NCBI GenBank assembly: GCA_018806985.1
Contig: JADANN010000302.1
Span: forward strand, 2,364,001 to 2,428,000
DNA from: Angiostrongylus vasorum
Lineage: Eukaryota > Nematoda > Chromadorea > Rhabditida > Metastrongylidae
DNA length: 64,000 nucleotides
Direction of reading: 5' to 3'
Shown: positions 43,266-55,629 of the stretch, piece by piece
Layout: every line of letters starts with the position of its first letter
How positions within the stretch are numbered: position 1 is the stretch's first letter
Translations under genes and position numbers: made by a program
The notes under the pieces: generated by a model
What the model saw: only the letters and a program-made list of their open reading frames with translations
Databases searched by the model: none
What the model was told of the DNA's origin: nothing

Positions 43266-46200
43266 ACTTGGAGAATTTCTGTTCAAGATAAGCAGCGTAG
43301 TTGCAGAAAGCGATGAGCCTTCAAAGAACAAGGGTGTGGTGATGGTGGTAGCGAGACAAACATTGAATTACATTTTCATTCGCATTGTACTAGAACAACA
43401 TTTACGATTAATATTTGGGTTTTTTGGTGTGTAGTAAGAAGATATGTTGTGATTAATGTCGTATGGAGATATTGCAGTCATACGGTAACTCAAATGAGAT
43501 TCGTAGGAGATAATAGTGGATTTCGATGGGAATTTTAGGTGGGAATTGTGCAAGATGGTGGGAATTTTCTGGAATATATGATGGAAATCAGATTTAGTTG
43601 GCCCGTCAGTTCGTTATTCATCAATTTTTGCTATATTTTTCATTTTGGAAAAGACAATCGGCTTGTGTGGAAGAGGAAAATTTTTAACGAGTATTGAACG
43701 ATGAGTCACTCTTGTGACTGAACAATGATAATCTTCTCGTTATCCAAGGAATCGCATATATTCAGGAATTTCAGCGAATTGAAAATCTCCTATCTGAGAG
43801 AATCTCAATGCGCCTAGACAGAAGAGAATTTAGGATGTACGTGGTTAACATGTAGGGTTAGAGCGCCAACGAAAATAATTGTTTGCATGCATTGAGATGT
43901 AAGTGGATTCGAAAGAGTGACTTTCATTCTCTATTGCACTCTATGCATGTGGATTCCAACAAATAAGAAGCAGAAGAGGTACGAGTCGGAGTCATCTCGT
44001 ACGAGAAAGCTCCATACTGATTCTGGACGAAACTAACATGCAAGCTGTGAATATGCCTAGACTCGATTGGTTCCGGATGAACTCTACCTATGAGCACATG
44101 CTAGCTATCAACCACAGCAGAGATAAAGGAAACTGCGTGGATCTATGATGCTTTTATTGCCACTCGAACGAGCAGAGACTGTTTAATAACGTGGTTGCGA
44201 AACAGAGGCGAATGTAAACTTCAACAGTTCTTGTCCACTCGAATTTTCCTTTTACTAACGGTTCCATAGGTGATAGAGGTGATTGAACGGTGAAAGATGC
44301 AATCTGTAAAGTGCAATCTTGCTTATTAGGTGATCAAAGGAGTGAAGTTGTAGCTGAATCTAATATCACACCAAAAGCTTACATTCATCGACAACTCTGA
44401 ACGAAGTATTCAGAGGTCTTACTTGTAATAAAGTGCGGTTATATGTTCACCAACAAGAATTGTCTGAGTGGTTTTATAAAAATATACAAGATATAAAAAG
44501 TTCGAGAATGAAAGCGGAAAATCGATAAAAGGATGAAGGACAGAGAACTGTTGATCGTGGAATGACCCGAGCAGGTGCAAGCAAAGCCTACGCTATTCGT
44601 CGCTATCGGGTGCCAGGATCACGCAATGTGGTTTTCTCTTCAGAGTAACATGATGAGCTACATAAATAATATTCTTATAGGAGATTTATGAGAAAATATG
44701 ACGATCTAGAGAATGATATAATCGCGTGAAACTCAATCGGTAACGATTCTTGGAAAACAGTAGCTAATATGAAGTACTACTTCTATCTGTCTGTTCCATC
44801 TGATCCTCAACATCTTAACGCATGTGGTATAGCATTCTTTAACTTTAATGGTCAACGTAGATGAAACTTCGAGTTTATTTTCTTGTCTACATGATACGGG
44901 TGATTTCTAGCCTTTGTGTGCTCCATAGCGCAGTTAGAAAACAGTGATTGACCTTTGATCATTCCTACGTAGAGTGGAGGTTCGAGAGAGGTACTTCAAA
45001 GCCGAGAACAATCGTAGAGTCGATAAAAGTAGTTACGAGGACGAGTGTTCCTTCAGTTCGTGAATACATCGTCGATACTCTTCTAAGCGACTGAAACCAT
45101 TGTTGAGTAAAAAATTCTCCATCTAGAAAAAAGACGTGGGCTGTCAATAACACTGGTACTGATAACCTATCAATGGTCCTTTTAAACGTGTTCTTATCTC
45201 AGCATAGGAAAGAATGCTTTCTAACAGTTCGGCAAGTAGTAATATCGACGATGAATCATAGACGTTTTTTTTCCTGCTGTACGACGTCACATATATGAGG
45301 GACGCAGTACTAAAAATATACAGCGAATGTTATTTATGGGATGATTCATCAACGATTTAATGTCAAAAATCTTAAAAATAGGACTCGGCAAAAGTGCAAG
45401 CGGTATGATCGGGGGCCGTAGCAATACGAATGGGTTACAGGCACGCCAATGTGGGCCTGGCTATGGGCCGACTTACTTTCGGCTGTGAATTCTCGGTGTG
45501 AGCGACATTGGCACGTGATGATGAGCACTAGCCAAGAGAAAGGCTGATGTAGAGATGAGGATAACATTCCAAAGAATGCGAGTAATTTTGTAGAACCATG
45601 AGAAAATAAAGGCGAAGAGAAAACTATTATTCGTTTTCATATCTTTGAAACGTCTATGACCTTTAGAAATGAGGCAGAAAAAGGTGTATATCGCACGGTG
45701 ATGCTGACGAGTAACTGAATAGTCCCATACTTAATCGCAAAGAATAGTGAGAATTTTTCATTGGTTGCGGTAGTGGACTATAATGAAAGATCTCAACTGC
45801 ACTGCTTCAGAGAGGATTTCTGTGGAGGATTGCTATTATTGTCATCGTTATTACTATTATTATTATAATTATTTTGTTATCATTGATATTATCATTATTA
45901 TCAACTAGTGTTATAAGCGGCAAAACAACAAACTACCCACTAATAATGGCTTAAGTAAGAGGATATCTCTGTGTGGAATATACTCGTATATTTCTTATCG
46001 GTGCTTGAATTGGCTCGTAATCATTTTTTTGAACCATACGTATTCCTCTTTTTCTTCAAGAGAAACCTCCCTGTTTTTCTTTTTTCTTTCTAAAAAAGAA
46101 ATGCCAATATATCGGGAAGCGATGGGTGCTGGGATACATAGCTGTGCAGGTGAACAGAATGCTGATAATGGATGGTTGACTGATATTTAAAGGGTTTCCA

Positions 46201-46280
46201 TTTCTGTCTGAGTAAACAGACCCAGACCTCGATCAACGAAACAGTTCATTTGCTTGCAAAGAATGAATACTAGAGACCGT
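43263..46280. other. No supported gene
   Basis: It contains a degenerate TTA/TAT simple repeat at 45836-45905. 45400-45550 is locally GC-rich without splice context. No exon was found. Confidence 0.4.
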
Positions 46281-46285
46281 ACACA

Positions 46286-46470
46286 GAAAGAATGTCATCA
46301 TCGATAAGCAATGATTGTTTTTATCAGTCGGAAGTTACATTAATCACTGTCGGAGTTGTTCAATATAGGGTTTATTTTCCATGTCATTAAAGAATGTCAT
46401 CATTGATAAGTATTAGTTGCTTTTATCAGCCGAAATCTGTATTAATCACCGTCGAAGTTGTTTGCTATGG
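46286..46470. repeat. Two-copy tandem repeat, about 98-bp unit
   Basis: Copy 1 (from AATGTCATCATCGATAAGCA) and copy 2 (from AATGTCATCATTGATAAGTA) share most bases through ATTAATCACYGTCGRAGTTG and are adjacent. Confidence 0.7.
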
Positions 46471-46516
46471 GAACTATTTTATATCTCAGTGAGAATATTC
46501 TCTATTTGTGTATAAT

Positions 46517-46827
46517 GCATGTGTAGCGCGGTGGTTAGGGGTACACTGCAATGCGCACGTCGTCGTTGCTTTGATCCCGCATCCTGAGCTCACCTAGCCT
46601 TCCATCAATCTGGGAATGAAAAATTGGTATAAAACTTTTCTGGGAGGATAACAGCACTGATTTGATATATCTATACCTATATCGGTAGGCCACCACAATT
46701 TATTATATACGCCTAATATGCCGCATTCAATCACTTGTACAATGCTACGAATGTAGTCGAACGGATGGAGTGTTCCAAAGGGATTGATCAACGCCGAACT
46801 CTTTATCCTTTATCCGATATCTGTCTT
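46517..46827 (+). repeat. SINE-B (tRNA-derived), diverged full length
   Basis: Head GTGTAGCGCGGTGGTTAGGG, body AAATTGGTATAAAACTTTTC, tail GATTGATCAACGCCGAACTC. The body has a small duplication around ATATCTATACCTATATCGG. Confidence 0.7.
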
Positions 46828-47220
46828 CTTTCCACATAGTTACATGTTCAACCATGCATTAGTTCTATGCAAAGATTCTCAAACAGCTATCGTATTGTGC
46901 TTGCTTACTTGCAGTTGAATGTAGAACTACAACTGTACGTTCTTTGTCTTTTAAGATAACATCTGCACATTTGTGACCAATGTAAAGAGATTGTGGCTGT
47001 TCATCCTTGAAAACAGCGACCAGAGAATGTTCTCTGTATCGTCAGCCCACCTCATTTGTGTTTATAAGGATCGTCTTCTGTTTGTGGAAAATAGTTCGTG
47101 CTCATTGCTAGCTGCAAAGTAAGTACATGTGAGATGGGTGTCTGAGAACTGTTCATTGCTAATTCAGAGAACGCTCAACAGTACAAGCACGTAAATAGAA
47201 GAATGAGACAGAAAGATACG

Positions 47221-47450
47221 TTCGGCTTTATCAATCCCTTGGGTTTCATCAGGCTCCCACTCCTAGCATTCTAGATCTCAGTGGACGCATATTTAGCCTA
47301 TACAATGATAACCAGAGTCTACCGATGCACTGATGCTTCTATCCTCTCAGACAAGTTTACTATCAATTTGCTGAATCCAAATTGATGGCGGTTTGATTAG
47401 CTTTGCAGATGTGGGTTGCATGTTTGCTCTAACCAAGAACCTCTATATGA
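47221..47450 (-). repeat. SINE-B, strongly diverged
   Basis: Reverse orientation: GGCTTTATCAATCCCTTGGG (tail) and TACTATCAATTTGCTGAATC (body). The head is not recognisable. Confidence 0.5.
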
Positions 47451-47994
47451 CGTAGTGTTTATGATGCAGACTATATTTTTTCAAATGAAGTTGAATTAAT
47501 ATCGATTATACTGCATAAACAGAGAATAGGGCTTGAGGGTGGTTTTCTTTATGTGTTTAGAAAACTGAAAAGTCGTTTTCTAGAAGCAATTTGAGGACCG
47601 TTCACGACGAGTGAGTACACTGTCACGTAGTGATGCCATCCAAGGTTATCAGCCAGTGAAACAGGTGTGTCTTCTGAAAGATTGATTAACTCGAAGGCTT
47701 AAAGTGAAGTAAATGAGTCATGTGAGCTGAAAGCATGGCAACAGAAATTGTTAGATCTCCACGCTTATAAAATTAAATGAAATGTCAGTGCTTCACTATG
47801 CTTCCCATGATCATCCATCCATATCCAGGTGTTTAAACGTAATACAAAGCACATAGAACAAAGGGCAATCGGATAATGCAATTTTTCATTCCTTTTGCAA
47901 AAAAGGTTATTGAATCATTCTTATCCACTTTTTTATTTTATGTTGTTTGTCAAAAGGTGGGATTTAGAAGGAATATGCATTAACTTTTATACAC

Positions 47995-48245
47995 TGCCTA
48001 TTCTTTCTTCATGGCGTGGTACTATGTGAAATACAACCACAAGGATGCTGAGACATAAACAAACTTGGAACCTCAGGTAGGCTTCGAACCCGCGTTTACC
48101 CTTCCCGGAAACTCACGTGCTTGCACACCATGCCACCTAAGCCCTTTGCTTTGTCTTTCTTTCAGCCAGTTTTTTTCTTCTAACGGTACTATCAGCAATC
48201 AGGGAATTGATTTTGGGAGCAAAAATCGGCATTGGACCTAGTTTA
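47995..48245 (-). repeat. Family C tRNA-like repeat, full length
   Basis: Reverse orientation. Tail CCTATTCTTTCTTCATGGCG, box B complement CTTCGAACCCGCG, box A complement CACACCATGCCACC, 5' part GGGAGCAAAAATCGGCATTG. Confidence 0.7.
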
Positions 48246-48810
48246 GTTAGAGCTGCACTCGAAACCACAATGTCCTTACTGTTATTTCCCGCTATTCTTT
48301 CTTCATGCTAAGGTTTTCATAGAACGAATAGTCTCTGTACTATACCCCACTCAGTGACTGATTGGTTGGTTAGCAGCAAATGCCTTAATCTAACGTAATT
48401 AAACCTCTGTATAAGCACGAAGTTAGGTTCTGGGATAGTGCAATGGTTATGATACCTCTCAATACGCTCAAGCGTATGTATCTACCCCATCTATCAAAGC
48501 GTCTGACGATGATTTTGAGACGCTGTAACACGGCTAACGTGGAAGTACAGCGAGGATTCGATCAGCGTTCAAGGACATTCGTGAACAAAAACAAAGTTCT
48601 CAAGTAGCAGCAAAACCGTGCTCAAATTCGAGGACTTCTGTGGATTATAAATGCAAGGAAATAGGAGAATAGGAATAGGAACAAAGAAGGCAAAAAGTTC
48701 TGGCAACCGCACAACATGTGTTGTTGGGTCGTATAAAAAAGTAAAGATGAAGTCAGACTAGTTGTTTCTACTGGTAGTTGTAGTTGTCGATTAATGAATA
48801 ATAGATTAAT
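48246..48810. other. No supported gene
   Basis: 48610-48745 may be a very diverged family A 3' end (GCACAACATGTG, GGGTCGTA). Nothing else recognised. Confidence 0.35.
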
Positions 48811-48813
48811 TAT

Positions 48814-49096
48814 GATGGGCGCGTGTGGCGCAATGGGTGGACGTGCCTTGCAATACACAAGTGGTCCTGCCCGCAGACTCAGCAAGCCTTTCATCCCTTC
48901 GGTGTCGATATATTGGTACCACTTTTGTTTGGGTGAACAGCAGCACTAAAATAATGCATCGATAGGCCACCACAAATCATTGTATAGGCCAGATATGCAT
49001 TCATTCTCTTGTAACGGTGCTTAATGAAGTCGAAAGCATGGCGCACTCATCAGAAAGTGATCAGCGTCGAGAGCTTTATCCTTTATTTATCCTTTG
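48814..49096 (+). repeat. SINE-B (tRNA-derived), full length
   Basis: Head GCGCGTGTGGCGCAATGGGT, body ATATTGGTACCACTTTTGTT, CATTGTATAGGCCAGATATG, tail CGTCGAGAGCTTTATCCTTT. Confidence 0.75.
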
Positions 49097-49134
49097 TGAT
49101 CGGCAATGAGAAGTGCTTTATTAAGAAGGCAAAG

Positions 49135-49138
<4 letters not shown>

Positions 49139-49173
<35 letters not shown>
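49139..49173. repeat. (GA)n microsatellite
   Basis: About 16 GA units in a larger purine-rich stretch just after a SINE-B tail. Confidence 0.9.
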
Positions 49174-49175
<2 letters not shown>

Positions 49176-49918
49176 CGAGGAAGAAGATAGAAGATTCCCG
49201 AAGAAGACAATGGTAGTTATGTACCGTCCGAAATGGGCGTATCTTTCAGTTACATGACGGAACAGTTTCTCATTGGTTGAAGGACTGCAGAGACGTCATG
49301 GGCAATACCACACATGTGTTTCTACACAGTCTCTATTCAAATGCAGCCAAATGTTTCACAAAAGCACTGATACTATATAGTAGTGTTGGTGTGACGGTTT
49401 CAGAGAAAACTATTCTGGGATTCATGAAAGTAGGAAAGAAGGAAAAAACTTGTAAAGCTCAACAACCGTACAATGAGATCAAGCATATTCTCGATAAGAA
49501 ATAAAAAATTAGTCGTCTCTATGTCGCTCATTGTTCCTTTAGTAAGTAACTCTCCATTTCTTTGATGTTTCTAGCAGTGCAATGAGATAGTAATCTTTTC
49601 AGCAATAGGGCTAACTGCTACAGAAATGACGGGGGAAAATTTCGTGTGTATGGGATAAAACGACGCGACCTTACTATACAAAAGTAGGAAAGAGCGGTAT
49701 GAATTTCTCCTGTTAGCACAGGAGTCAAATCTTGAGGTTATCAAGAATTTGCGACTATGTACATGCGATATTTTGCGTATAAATTACTGGAAGGGTCTGC
49801 AAAAAACTTGCAACTCGCTCAGTTTTTTGCTGCAGTTGTTCTACCACCTTTTAACAGCGTATTCCATCAATTTTACATGAATCGAGAAACCGCTTCATTT
49901 TTTTTCTGGGTTTTTCAG

Positions 49919-49990
49919 AATCCACCCCTCAATTCTCTACCGTTACTCATCTTGCCTAGCGTTGTTTCTGAACGTCGTACTTCGATGTGA
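49919..49990 (+). CDS. Weak candidate exon
   Basis: The acceptor GGGTTTTTCAG is good, and the phase-0 frame NPPLNSLPLLILPSVVSERR would suit the following exons. There is no good donor, only GTTGTT at 49961, and another frame is open as well. Confidence 0.2.
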   Translation, partial: NPPLNSLPLLILPSVVSERRTSM

Positions 49991-50422
49991 ATCGGAAGTT
50001 CATCTTTTCCCAGAATATCTCCTAAGATGAAAAGGAGTTTCACATTTTTATTCGGAGGATCAACGTGAACAGCTGCTATGACTTGCAGTTGAACATTGTT
50101 GCGAACTTCTAAAACATCTCAGCACAGCAGTTGGTGACTTCATCTGAGGACAACGTGGAAGCATACTGGCATAGCTTTCTTTGAACTCTATAGAAAAGAG
50201 TTCTAGTCCAATCAGCAATAGCATTTATGATTGTCATTATTCAAGAAAAGTGATCGTTCAGCTCGCATATTCATATGTTTGTTCTGGAAAGTGTGGGAGC
50301 TGATCAGAGTGAGGTTTGCAACTCTTCCATTACTGAGGAAGCTACCAAGATAGATGTCATACTAATTCACTGCTAGCACATTAAAACCTGAGCTTTTTTT
50401 AAAAATCTGTGTAAAATTTCAG

Positions 50423-50551
50423 AACTCCAATCCTTTGCCGGAACATCCACGAATTTACGAACGGAATCATGTTCATTCAAGGTCGTGGAATGTAGAATCG
50501 GAAGCACCACCATCACAACAGCGACAAAACGACTATGAATACTATCAAATG
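50423..50551 (+). CDS. Probable exon of an unidentified plus-strand gene
   Basis: The acceptor is GTAAAATTTCAG, then exactly 43 codons in phase 0: NSNPLPEHPRIYERNHVHSR, SWNVESEAPPSQQRQNDYEY, YQM, then GTTCGT as donor. It is hydrophilic with Tyr, Gln and Pro, like a disordered tail. Phase fits the exon at 53712. The donor is unusual; without splicing the frame reads 17 more codons to a stop. Confidence 0.45.
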
Positions 50552-51894
50552 GTTCGTTTGATTCCAGAATTTCCAGGATGTCTCATTTCATTTTGTCTAT
50601 AGCTTCATTTTCTTTGTGTCGGAAACGTTTTAGAGAAAAAAGAGTACGAAATAATCATATTGTCAAGTGTTTTGAAATCGTTTACTTCGTGAATTCTCCT
50701 TTGTACTAATCACTGCTGGTTCATTGCCGCCAGTATTCTACGATGCGAACGATTTCGGGCGGTTGTTGTTCGAATTTTCAAGTAATCGAAGAGATTTGAT
50801 TAATTTTCTAACACTGTGGGTTTTTCAACAGTCAACAATGTAGGGGCACAAAGAAACATATGGTTACTTCCCCTGCCGGGTATTATATGAAATACAACCA
50901 CAGTGATGCTGTGATGTTTGCAATCTGATAGACTCCAGGTTTCTAAACGAATCTGTGAAGCTATCTGAACCCTCTAGTGATTTCTACGGAATTTTCACAG
51001 AAATTATACGGAATCAGATTATTTGGTTCTATCAGATGCAGAAGACTGAAGTCTAAATTTCAAATCTTGAGGAACGATCTAAGAAATCCTATCTGATTTT
51101 AACTGTGCAAATTGTTTTCTGCTGCGAATGCAGCGGATTGATTGGTTCCCTATCCTGTAGGTTGTCACTCTTGAGGACACTTTGCATCCTCGTGGAGTCC
51201 ACTCCACGGTTCACTTCGCCCATCTGTTTTTTTGCCTTTACTACTCGTTCTATGACTAGCCATCATTTTTATTTCACTCCAAGCGTTTAGTCTCCTCATC
51301 GGTCATGAAGATGGGACAACTTTCGAAGGGCTGAACTGCGACGTATGCGAAGTATATGTTGTTTGTGACAGTGATGTTTCAGAAGACGTCGTTGTGCTCA
51401 GTATTCTTGACGTAGTTGAAGTGTAATCTACTTCTCTTCCGCAAAAAAAATGTCGCTGTGAGGGTCGCTGACTTAAAAAATGAGCGCAGGGTTTTCTGTA
51501 TCACTGATGATAGGTGATTTCTCTATGATGCGGCCCGTTTCACTCTTCTTCTTCTCTACAGTTCCTCCTTCTTGTCGTATACCACAACCATGTGGTGACG
51601 TGTACACTAAGGATGTGGTGTCTACACTCGGAAAATCGTTAAATTCGATTTGGTTACCTGTGCGCCATGGATATTTAGTGAACAAGGTTCTTTTCTGATC
51701 TATGCGCTTCCCTAGCTTTTTCCCTTCTCGTTGACCTGTTTGGCATCTTTTCTTTTCTGCTCTTACTCCCTGGAAGGATGATGATATCATCAGAAAAACA
51801 AAGGTTTGACGGGAATTTGGTATCAATACGTATACTTAAGAGGTCAGTGAAAAAGATATATTTTTTTTGCTGGAGTCAAGATAGTAGTCAGCTA

Positions 51895-52165
51895 CAGACC
51901 TTATATAGTACTGGTCCACTCTTTGGTTGAGGAGCGCTGATAGGACTATATTCTGTCTCGACGCTGTCAAACGCTTTTTTGTAGTTGATAAAGGTTAGTA
52001 CAAGGGCAGATGGTACTCACCACAGACTTCCATGACCCGCGACATTGTAACGGTTTCGATGTGGTTCAGCCATCAGAATCTGTCTGAATTCTGGTTGCTC
52101 AATTGGTTGTGCGTCATCCAAAGTTCTTGGAATGCTCGATAAAGAATTTTATATAGATTAAGGCA
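51895..52165 (-). mobile_element. RTE-type LINE fragment (reverse transcriptase)
   Basis: The minus strand encodes a decayed segment with HIETVTMSRVMEVCGEYHLP and LVLTFINYKKAFDSVE, which is RT motif A of the RTE type. It aligns with 6130-6360 of the 5106-8505 element but is clearly from an older or different subfamily. Confidence 0.65.
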
Positions 52166-52440
52166 ATATGCGATGAATAAATGCATAGAGGTATCCTACA
52201 TATTGAGGATCAGTTTATTGCAATGATGAATGATTGAAGATTGTGAGGATTTAACATAGAAGAGAGTTAATTAGCTTTATAGCAGTCCTAATGGTAAGAT
52301 CTGCAATAGGATTTGGTAACAACAGTTCACTCAGATTTAACTGAACTATATGGTATTGGGAGTCGATGTGAACGAGTAGGAGAAGGGAGGAGAAGGCAAT
52401 TGCCTTACCAACAAACAAACGGTCCTTTTATATCATTTAG

Positions 52441-52528
52441 AAGGGCACACCTTATTACATATGGTAATGCGGTCAGGCAGACTATCGCCCTTAAACATGG
52501 AACTAATTCTTTTTGCACCGTCTATAAT
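52441..52528 (+). CDS. Weak candidate exon
   Basis: The acceptor is TTTTATATCATTTAG and the donor TATAAT|GTAAGG. One frame gives RAHLITYGNAVRQTIALKHG and TNSFCTVYN ending in phase 0; a second frame is also open. The entry phase does not fit the 50423 exon. Confidence 0.25.
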
Positions 52529-53711
52529 GTAAGGGTAAACTATTATGTAGTGATCAATTCATTACAATGGGCCTATGTTTTCGTCCATCTTCTGATCTCT
52601 TACATCCATCGTCTTGAATTGGCATATATTGCTGTCCCTAATCCTAAAGGAGGGGAAAGCACTAGGGAAAAAGCTTCATCAGTAAACAACGGTCTTTTTT
52701 GTGCAGTCTCTAGTGTTAAATTTGATAAGACGATGATACTGCCTCCCATCTGATACAGCATCCCATCCTGTGCCCCCGCTAATTGCTTCTATAGTATCTG
52801 GAGAACGAGTATGTGTACCATGCAGTATAAATAATACGTTACACTGCCTGTGAAGGGATGGTGTTGGTTTACACCCATTGGTCCACAAAGTTGGTTTGTA
52901 TTGGTCATAGTTGCTGTGCAGTTGTTTTGCTATAGAGATTATTTTGCTTCATCTTAGACGCTCTACTTGGTTGGCAGGTCACATCTAAAGTGGTTCGTTA
53001 ACACTTAATCTCCAATGTGAGTTAATCTCCATCTATATGGTGCAAAAATGACAGAAGTTTTCAAATTCAAACCAATACATTCTAGCTGGTTTGCTAGTTA
53101 AAATGAGGAGGGATAGCAAATACTTGACCAGATAACGGCTCTTTGTTTTACCATTCCATGATTCTGATTTTCTGCAGCCTACTGAAGTTGTTATGTGCAC
53201 TTTTTTTCCGTCAAGGTTCGTATTTCAACAACGAAACCATTGAAATAGTGGTATTTCGTCGATTAGAACTCGATGATGTCCCCAAATTCGCTGTTGATAT
53301 TTGTGGCTGCCTGGATATCTTCTGGATCTTTAAAACTTTAAATTTCATTTTCATTCCTTCTGGAAACACTAATTCTAAACAACATTAAAAACCACACAAC
53401 AGCTTCGATGAACCATACGTGGTGTTATTTGATAGAGCAAAGTCTCTTCAATACGTTGTGAAGTTTTTACTCTTCAAGTTTTCTAGTTATGGAAGACGTA
53501 TGAGCAGTTTGTGAAAAACCAGCATTGATTCCCTAAGTGTTAAGCGGCGTGCTTGCATTTCACATAGTACTCTGCCATGCGAAAAGACTACGCAGGGATT
53601 AAAAATTAAAACAGCAAGAAAGTGTTTTTAGTGGAGGAGGTTTTTCTTTGAATTTGGAAAGTTTTTTCGTTGTGTAGGAAATCCATCTTACGATGTTAGC
53701 GTGTTTTTCAG

Positions 53712-53798
53712 AACGAATTCTATCCAATGGATCGTCAATACATTCCGACCGTTAGCGAACCGCAAGTACATTTAGGAGTGAGGCAGTTTCAGAGACAG
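53712..53798 (+). CDS. Probable exon of an unidentified plus-strand gene
   Basis: The acceptor is GTGTTTTTCAG, then 29 codons in phase 0 (NEFYPMDRQYIPTVSEPQVH, LGVRQFQRQ) and the donor AGACAG|GTATCT. Its composition matches the 50423 exon (Tyr, Gln, Pro, polar), suggesting one gene. Function unknown. Confidence 0.45.
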
Positions 53799-54254
53799 GT
53801 ATCTCTACAGTGCTAACTACATAAAGTCTCACAGACAGCAAATGCAACACTGACAGGTGTGTTGAGAAAGTGGAAACGATTAACCACGGCAGTTTGATGA
53901 ATTCTGAGTGCTTTGTTATCATGTACTGTTTGACTGAAATATTAGCGGATCAACTTGCATATTCGTCGCTGTTTTTATATTTTCGCTTACAAGAAGCACC
54001 CTCGATGGTTTACCGTGTCTTATGGTAGTGGGATTGCTTCTATTGTCTAACGCATCAATAGGTTCATCTTACGGCTGATTATCGCATGCTGAGGATATTT
54101 CTGTCTAGGAGCCCGTCTATTAGTAGGGTAACGTCAGGAATCGTCACCACTCTGGACTAAATTTGGTTAAAAGTGGTAAACTACTCTTTGATCGAACGGT
54201 TGTTTGTAATAACGATGAGCTGGGAGCGGCCTGTCACGGTTTTTTTTTCTGTAG

Positions 54255-54349
54255 GAAAAAGCTTGACAAAACCAGCAACATACCACTGGAATGGAAAGTG
54301 CGTTTTGGCCCACATGATTCATAGTGAGAACGCTTCATTCAAGTATGAA
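54255..54349 (+). CDS. Candidate exon
   Basis: The acceptor is GGTTTTTTTTTCTGTAG and the donor TATGAA|GTAAGC. Two bases + 31 codons in the only open frame: KSLTKPATYHWNGKCVLAHM, IHSENASFKYE. The splice signals are better than those of its neighbours, but its entry phase does not match the exit of 53712-53798, so an intervening exon or a separate gene is needed. Confidence 0.35.
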
Positions 54350-54444
54350 GTAAGCAATCACATACAAAAAATGCAATAAATAAAACATTGTTTTCTTGAC
54401 AAGCAAATACGATGTTGTCAACACCAAGATTTATTCAATAGAAT

Positions 54445-54482
54445 GCTGACTGACGTCTCGGTGGCTTAGCCTTCTTGAGAGC
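54445..54482 (-). ncRNA. Decayed hammerhead-like motif
   Basis: The minus strand reads CTCAAGA, GGCTAAGCC-type stem, then GAGACGTC. Two invariant core positions are changed, so this is a relic. Confidence 0.3.
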
Positions 54483-55625
54483 TCGCAAGAGTCAAACTGA
54501 CACAAAATCCACTCAGTCAAACACTATCATAATCTCAGCAGACAAAACTTGATGCGCTGAAATGTCATTCAGCATTGTATTGAATAAACATCGCTACTAA
54601 CAACTTCGTGTTTGTTCATAAAAGAAAACAGGGTATTATTGATCAATGCCAAGATTGAAGGAAAGTGGGTCCTGGTATTGGTAAATGAAATTCAAAGAAA
54701 ACTTTTTTGAAATGGAGGTATTTGTCCATAGCTGGGAAGAAAAGTCGAACGCAAACAGACAAGAGAAAAACGTAGAATTGAAACGAATTAAGTTATGTTA
54801 AAAGTGCTCTTAGATAGGGATACTCTGCCGCTGAAATGAGGAACTGTATTGTTAAGAGTTTTGTCAAGTACTGAACGTATAAAGTGAGACACAGGCTTAT
54901 GATAAATTTGCGTTTCCAAAAACACGTGTTCATGGTTACGATGGTGGTTTACCATTTTCCATATCAAGCCTCCATTTATATCACTTCTCCTCCTCACACT
55001 AGCGGTGCCAGGAACACCTCCATTCGTACCTGTCACAAGCCAAAGTACAACAGTTGCTCAATGGATTTAGTGTTCTCGAGGGACATGTTCCGTGGTAACG
55101 AAATAAAAATGTAGGTCTTTTTTATGTCCTGCTACATAGTAATTGCAGTTGAGTTGTTCATTTAAAATGTGATTAATAAATATGGAGAGCTTAACAGATA
55201 ATGAAGGACAGCCTTAATACGTAGATGGTCGAGGGTCGGTTGGTAGGCAACATAAAATTGAGATTAATCGAGTTAGCTGGCAGTCTCATGGAATGTCATT
55301 ATCGTTTAGTAGTGACGAAAGTAACTTAATGAGCGGTTCGAAGGAACATAGAATTCAAGAACACAACTTCGTTACAGGAATTGTAGACCTAAATTAGAGG
55401 AACAAAATGGAACAGAAGGCAATGCTTCACAGGTGAACAAGGGCAATTTTGCAACATCTGGATAGTGTTGCCACTACCGTGCGAGACAAAGAAGTTACAG
55501 AGCTGTTCCCAGATACTGCTCTCACAAGCAAAATCGTGGTGTTTTCATACCGTCTAGTGCAGGCAGGTGTTATCGCGTTGCACAAAGAAAAGTAGCAGAG
55601 TGTCTCTCAGCTAACTGCAAGACCA
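54483..55625. other. No supported gene
   Basis: Overlapping open frames at 54788-55114 on both strands lack splice context and motifs. No repeat recognised. Confidence 0.35.
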
Positions 55626-55629
55626 ACGA

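Noticed and set aside
42879..43331. 150-codon minus-strand open frame of Met-Tyr-Val-Cys repeats
   Set aside because: It is a translation of the CATA/TA microsatellite; no start context, splice sites or non-repeat sequence.
51291..51426. Open stretch GHEDGTTFEGLNCDVCEVYV... after an acceptor-like GCGTTTAG
   Set aside because: Wrong entry phase for the neighbouring exons, low-complexity Asp/Val-rich composition, no homology recognised.
52313..52753. 146-codon plus-strand open frame as a single-exon gene
   Set aside because: No domain, no promoter and an internal acceptor/donor pair; only a short possible exon within it is listed, at low confidence.
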